From Streptomyces thermodiastaticus (GTDB lineage: Bacteria; Actinomycetota; Actinomycetes; Streptomycetales; Streptomycetaceae), in NCBI RefSeq assembly GCF_014656135.1, contig NZ_BNBV01000008.1, positions 1 to 64,000 on the forward strand: DNA of 64,000 bases, read 5' to 3'. Shown here one piece after another: positions 62,406 to 64,000 of the stretch; the stretch's first letter is position 1; every line of letters begins with the position of its first letter. Both the position numbers and the translations under genes were made by a program. Below the pieces are notes generated by a model. That model was not told where the DNA came from. It worked only from the letters and a program-made list of their open reading frames with translations, and did not search any database.

Positions 62406-63515
62406 ATGCGCAACCGCAGAGCCGCACTCGCCGCGATGGCCTCGGCCGCCTGCCTCGCCCTGTCCCTGTCCGCCTGCGGTCAGAACAGCGAGGGCGGCAG
62501 CAAGGAGAAGACGGACGACGTCAAGGGCGCCACCATCGGCATCGCGATGCCCACCAAGTCCTCCGAGCGGTGGATCGCCGACGGCGACAACGTCGTCAAG
62601 AACCTCCAGGCCAAGGGCTACAAGACCAAGCTGGTCTACGGCGAGGACGACCCGGACACCCAGGTGTCGCAGATCGAGAACCTGATCACCCAGGGCGTCA
62701 AGGGACTGATCATCGCGGCCATCGACAACAAGTCGCTGAACAATGTGCTCCAGGAGGCCAAGGACGCGAACATCCCGGTCATCTCCTACGACCGGCTGAT
62801 CCTGGGCACCAAGAACATCGACTACTACGCCTCCTTCGACAACGAGAAGGTCGGCCGGCTCCAGGCCTCCTACATCGTCGACAAGCTGGGCCTGAAGCAG
62901 GGCAAGGGCCCCTTCAACATCGAGCTGTTCGCCGGCTCCAACGACGACAACAACACCCGGTACTTCTTCAACGGCGCGATGAGCGTCCTCAAGCCGTACC
63001 TGGACAGCAAGAAGCTGGTGGTCCGCTCCGGGCAGACCCAGCTCAACCAGGTCACCACCCTGCGCTGGGACGGCGCCACCGCCCAGCGGCGCATGGACGA
63101 CATCCTCACCTCGACCTACAAGAACACCCGGGTCGACGCCGTCCTGTCCCCCTACGACGGCATCTCCATCGGTGTGCTGTCCGCGCTGAAGTCGGACGGC
63201 TACGGCACGTCCGCCAAACCGCTGCCGGTGATCACCGGGCAGGACGCCGAGCTGGCCTCGGTGAAGTCGATCATCGCCGGCGAGCAGACCCAGACCGTCT
63301 ACAAGGACACCCGCAAGCTCGCCCAGGTGGCCGCGACCATGGTGGACGACCTGCTCCACGGCAAGAAGCCCGAGGTCAACGACACCAAGAGCTACGACAA
63401 CGGCGCCAAGGTCGTCCCCTCCTACCTGCTGCAGCCGGTCAGCGTCGACAAGACCAACTACGAAGAGGTCCTGGTCAAGGGCGGCTACTACACCGAGGCC
63501 CAGCTGAAGGGCTGA
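62406..63515 (+). CDS. ChvE-like sugar-binding lipoprotein
   Basis: A 369-residue periplasmic-type binding protein for an ABC importer of monosaccharides (xylose/galactose/arabinose class). Lipoprotein signal: lipobox LSLSAC, Cys at about residue 24. Domain start [20 protein letters not shown]; ligand-site features [27 protein letters not shown] and [36 protein letters not shown]. Of three ATGs (62397, 62400, 62406), I prefer 62406, as GAGG lies 9 bases before. Followed after 54 bases by its ATPase gene. Upstream is a 232-base spacer that should hold its promoter. Confidence 0.93.
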   Translation: MRNRRAALAAMASAACLALSLSACGQNSEGGSKEKTDDVKGATIGIAMPTKSSERWIADGDNVVKNLQAKGYKTKLVYGEDDPDTQVSQIENLITQGVKGLIIAAIDNKSLNNVLQEAKDANIPVISYDRLILGTKNIDYYASFDNEKVGRLQASYIVDKLGLKQGKGPFNIELFAGSNDDNNTRYFFNGAMSVLKPYLDSKKLVVRSGQTQLNQVTTLRWDGATAQRRMDDILTSTYKNTRVDAVLSPYDGISIGVLSALKSDGYGTSAKPLPVITGQDAELASVKSIIAGEQTQTVYKDTRKLAQVAATMVDDLLHGKKPEVNDTKSYDNGAKVVPSYLLQPVSVDKTNYEEVLVKGGYYTEAQLKG

Positions 63516-63569
63516 CGCCGCGGGCACGCGCCGCATCCGTCCGATCCCACCGAACCGGAAGGCACGACC

Positions 63570-64000
<431 letters not shown>

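Overview
The window is a stretch of a Streptomyces (or very close actinomycete) chromosome. GC content is very high, third codon positions are almost all G or C, and GTG and TTG starts are frequent. The order of a FasR-type PucR regulator followed by fabD-fabH-acpP-fabF is the known Streptomyces fatty-acid locus. DUF3052, DUF3145, homodimeric aceE, DUF4429/SHOCT and TerD genes also point there. I see no prophage, insertion sequence, CRISPR array or large biosynthetic cluster. Most of the window is core chromosome with small accessory patches.

Layout. 1-2.9 kb: the end of an ECF-type vitamin/metal importer (ATPase then S component) and a DUF1275 membrane protein with an unusual hairpin leader. 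3.1-12.4 kb: a GT87-PAP2 fusion, an MHS-family symporter, an O-methyltransferase with a palindromic operator, DUF1992, a drug exporter carrying a C-terminal winged-helix domain, a HAD phosphatase, and a Gdt1/TMEM165 cation transporter behind a probable yybP-ykoY manganese riboswitch. 12.8-18.5 kb: a secreted HNH nuclease, DoxX, a DedA-like protein, tRNA-Val(TAC) next to a frameshifted GntR remnant, a DUF4097 lipoprotein and a coiled-coil protein. 18.6-23.6 kb: three cell-envelope genes on the minus strand (secreted amidase, NodB-like deacetylase, class A PBP). The PBP has a frameshift near its N terminus and Gln in place of Lys in its SxxK motif.

24.1-33.2 kb is a Ter (tellurium/chemical stress) island: HAD phosphatase, a PRTase-TRSP-StiP-type fusion, an HpcH/CitE-type lyase, TerD with a repeated Pro-rich tail, a TerA-like protein, a DUF475/TerC-like membrane protein and two TerD paralogues. 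A peroxiredoxin follows. This island is the strongest candidate here for a poorly understood system: calcium-binding TerD proteins and a TerC membrane protein next to enzymes predicted to make a nucleotide-like molecule of unknown structure.

34.1-46.2 kb: DUF3052, aceE, a TetR/MFS divergent pair with two matching operators, a DUF1023 hydrolase, DUF4429, GNAT, serine hydrolase, pirin and FasR. 46.3-50.1 kb: the fatty-acid operon. A long hairpin lies between acpP and fabF, and an inverted repeat lies between fasR and fabD. 50.2-57.6 kb: DUF3145, SGNH lipase-like lipoprotein, aldose epimerase, a stand-alone cytochrome oxidase subunit I, EI24, and a quinone oxidoreductase/MarR divergent pair. 57.6-64 kb: a zinc-ribbon membrane protein, then a sugar-acid catabolism cluster: enolase-superfamily dehydratase, zinc alcohol dehydrogenase, a barrel enzyme, a ChvE-like sugar-binding lipoprotein and the start of its ABC ATPase, which is cut by the window edge.
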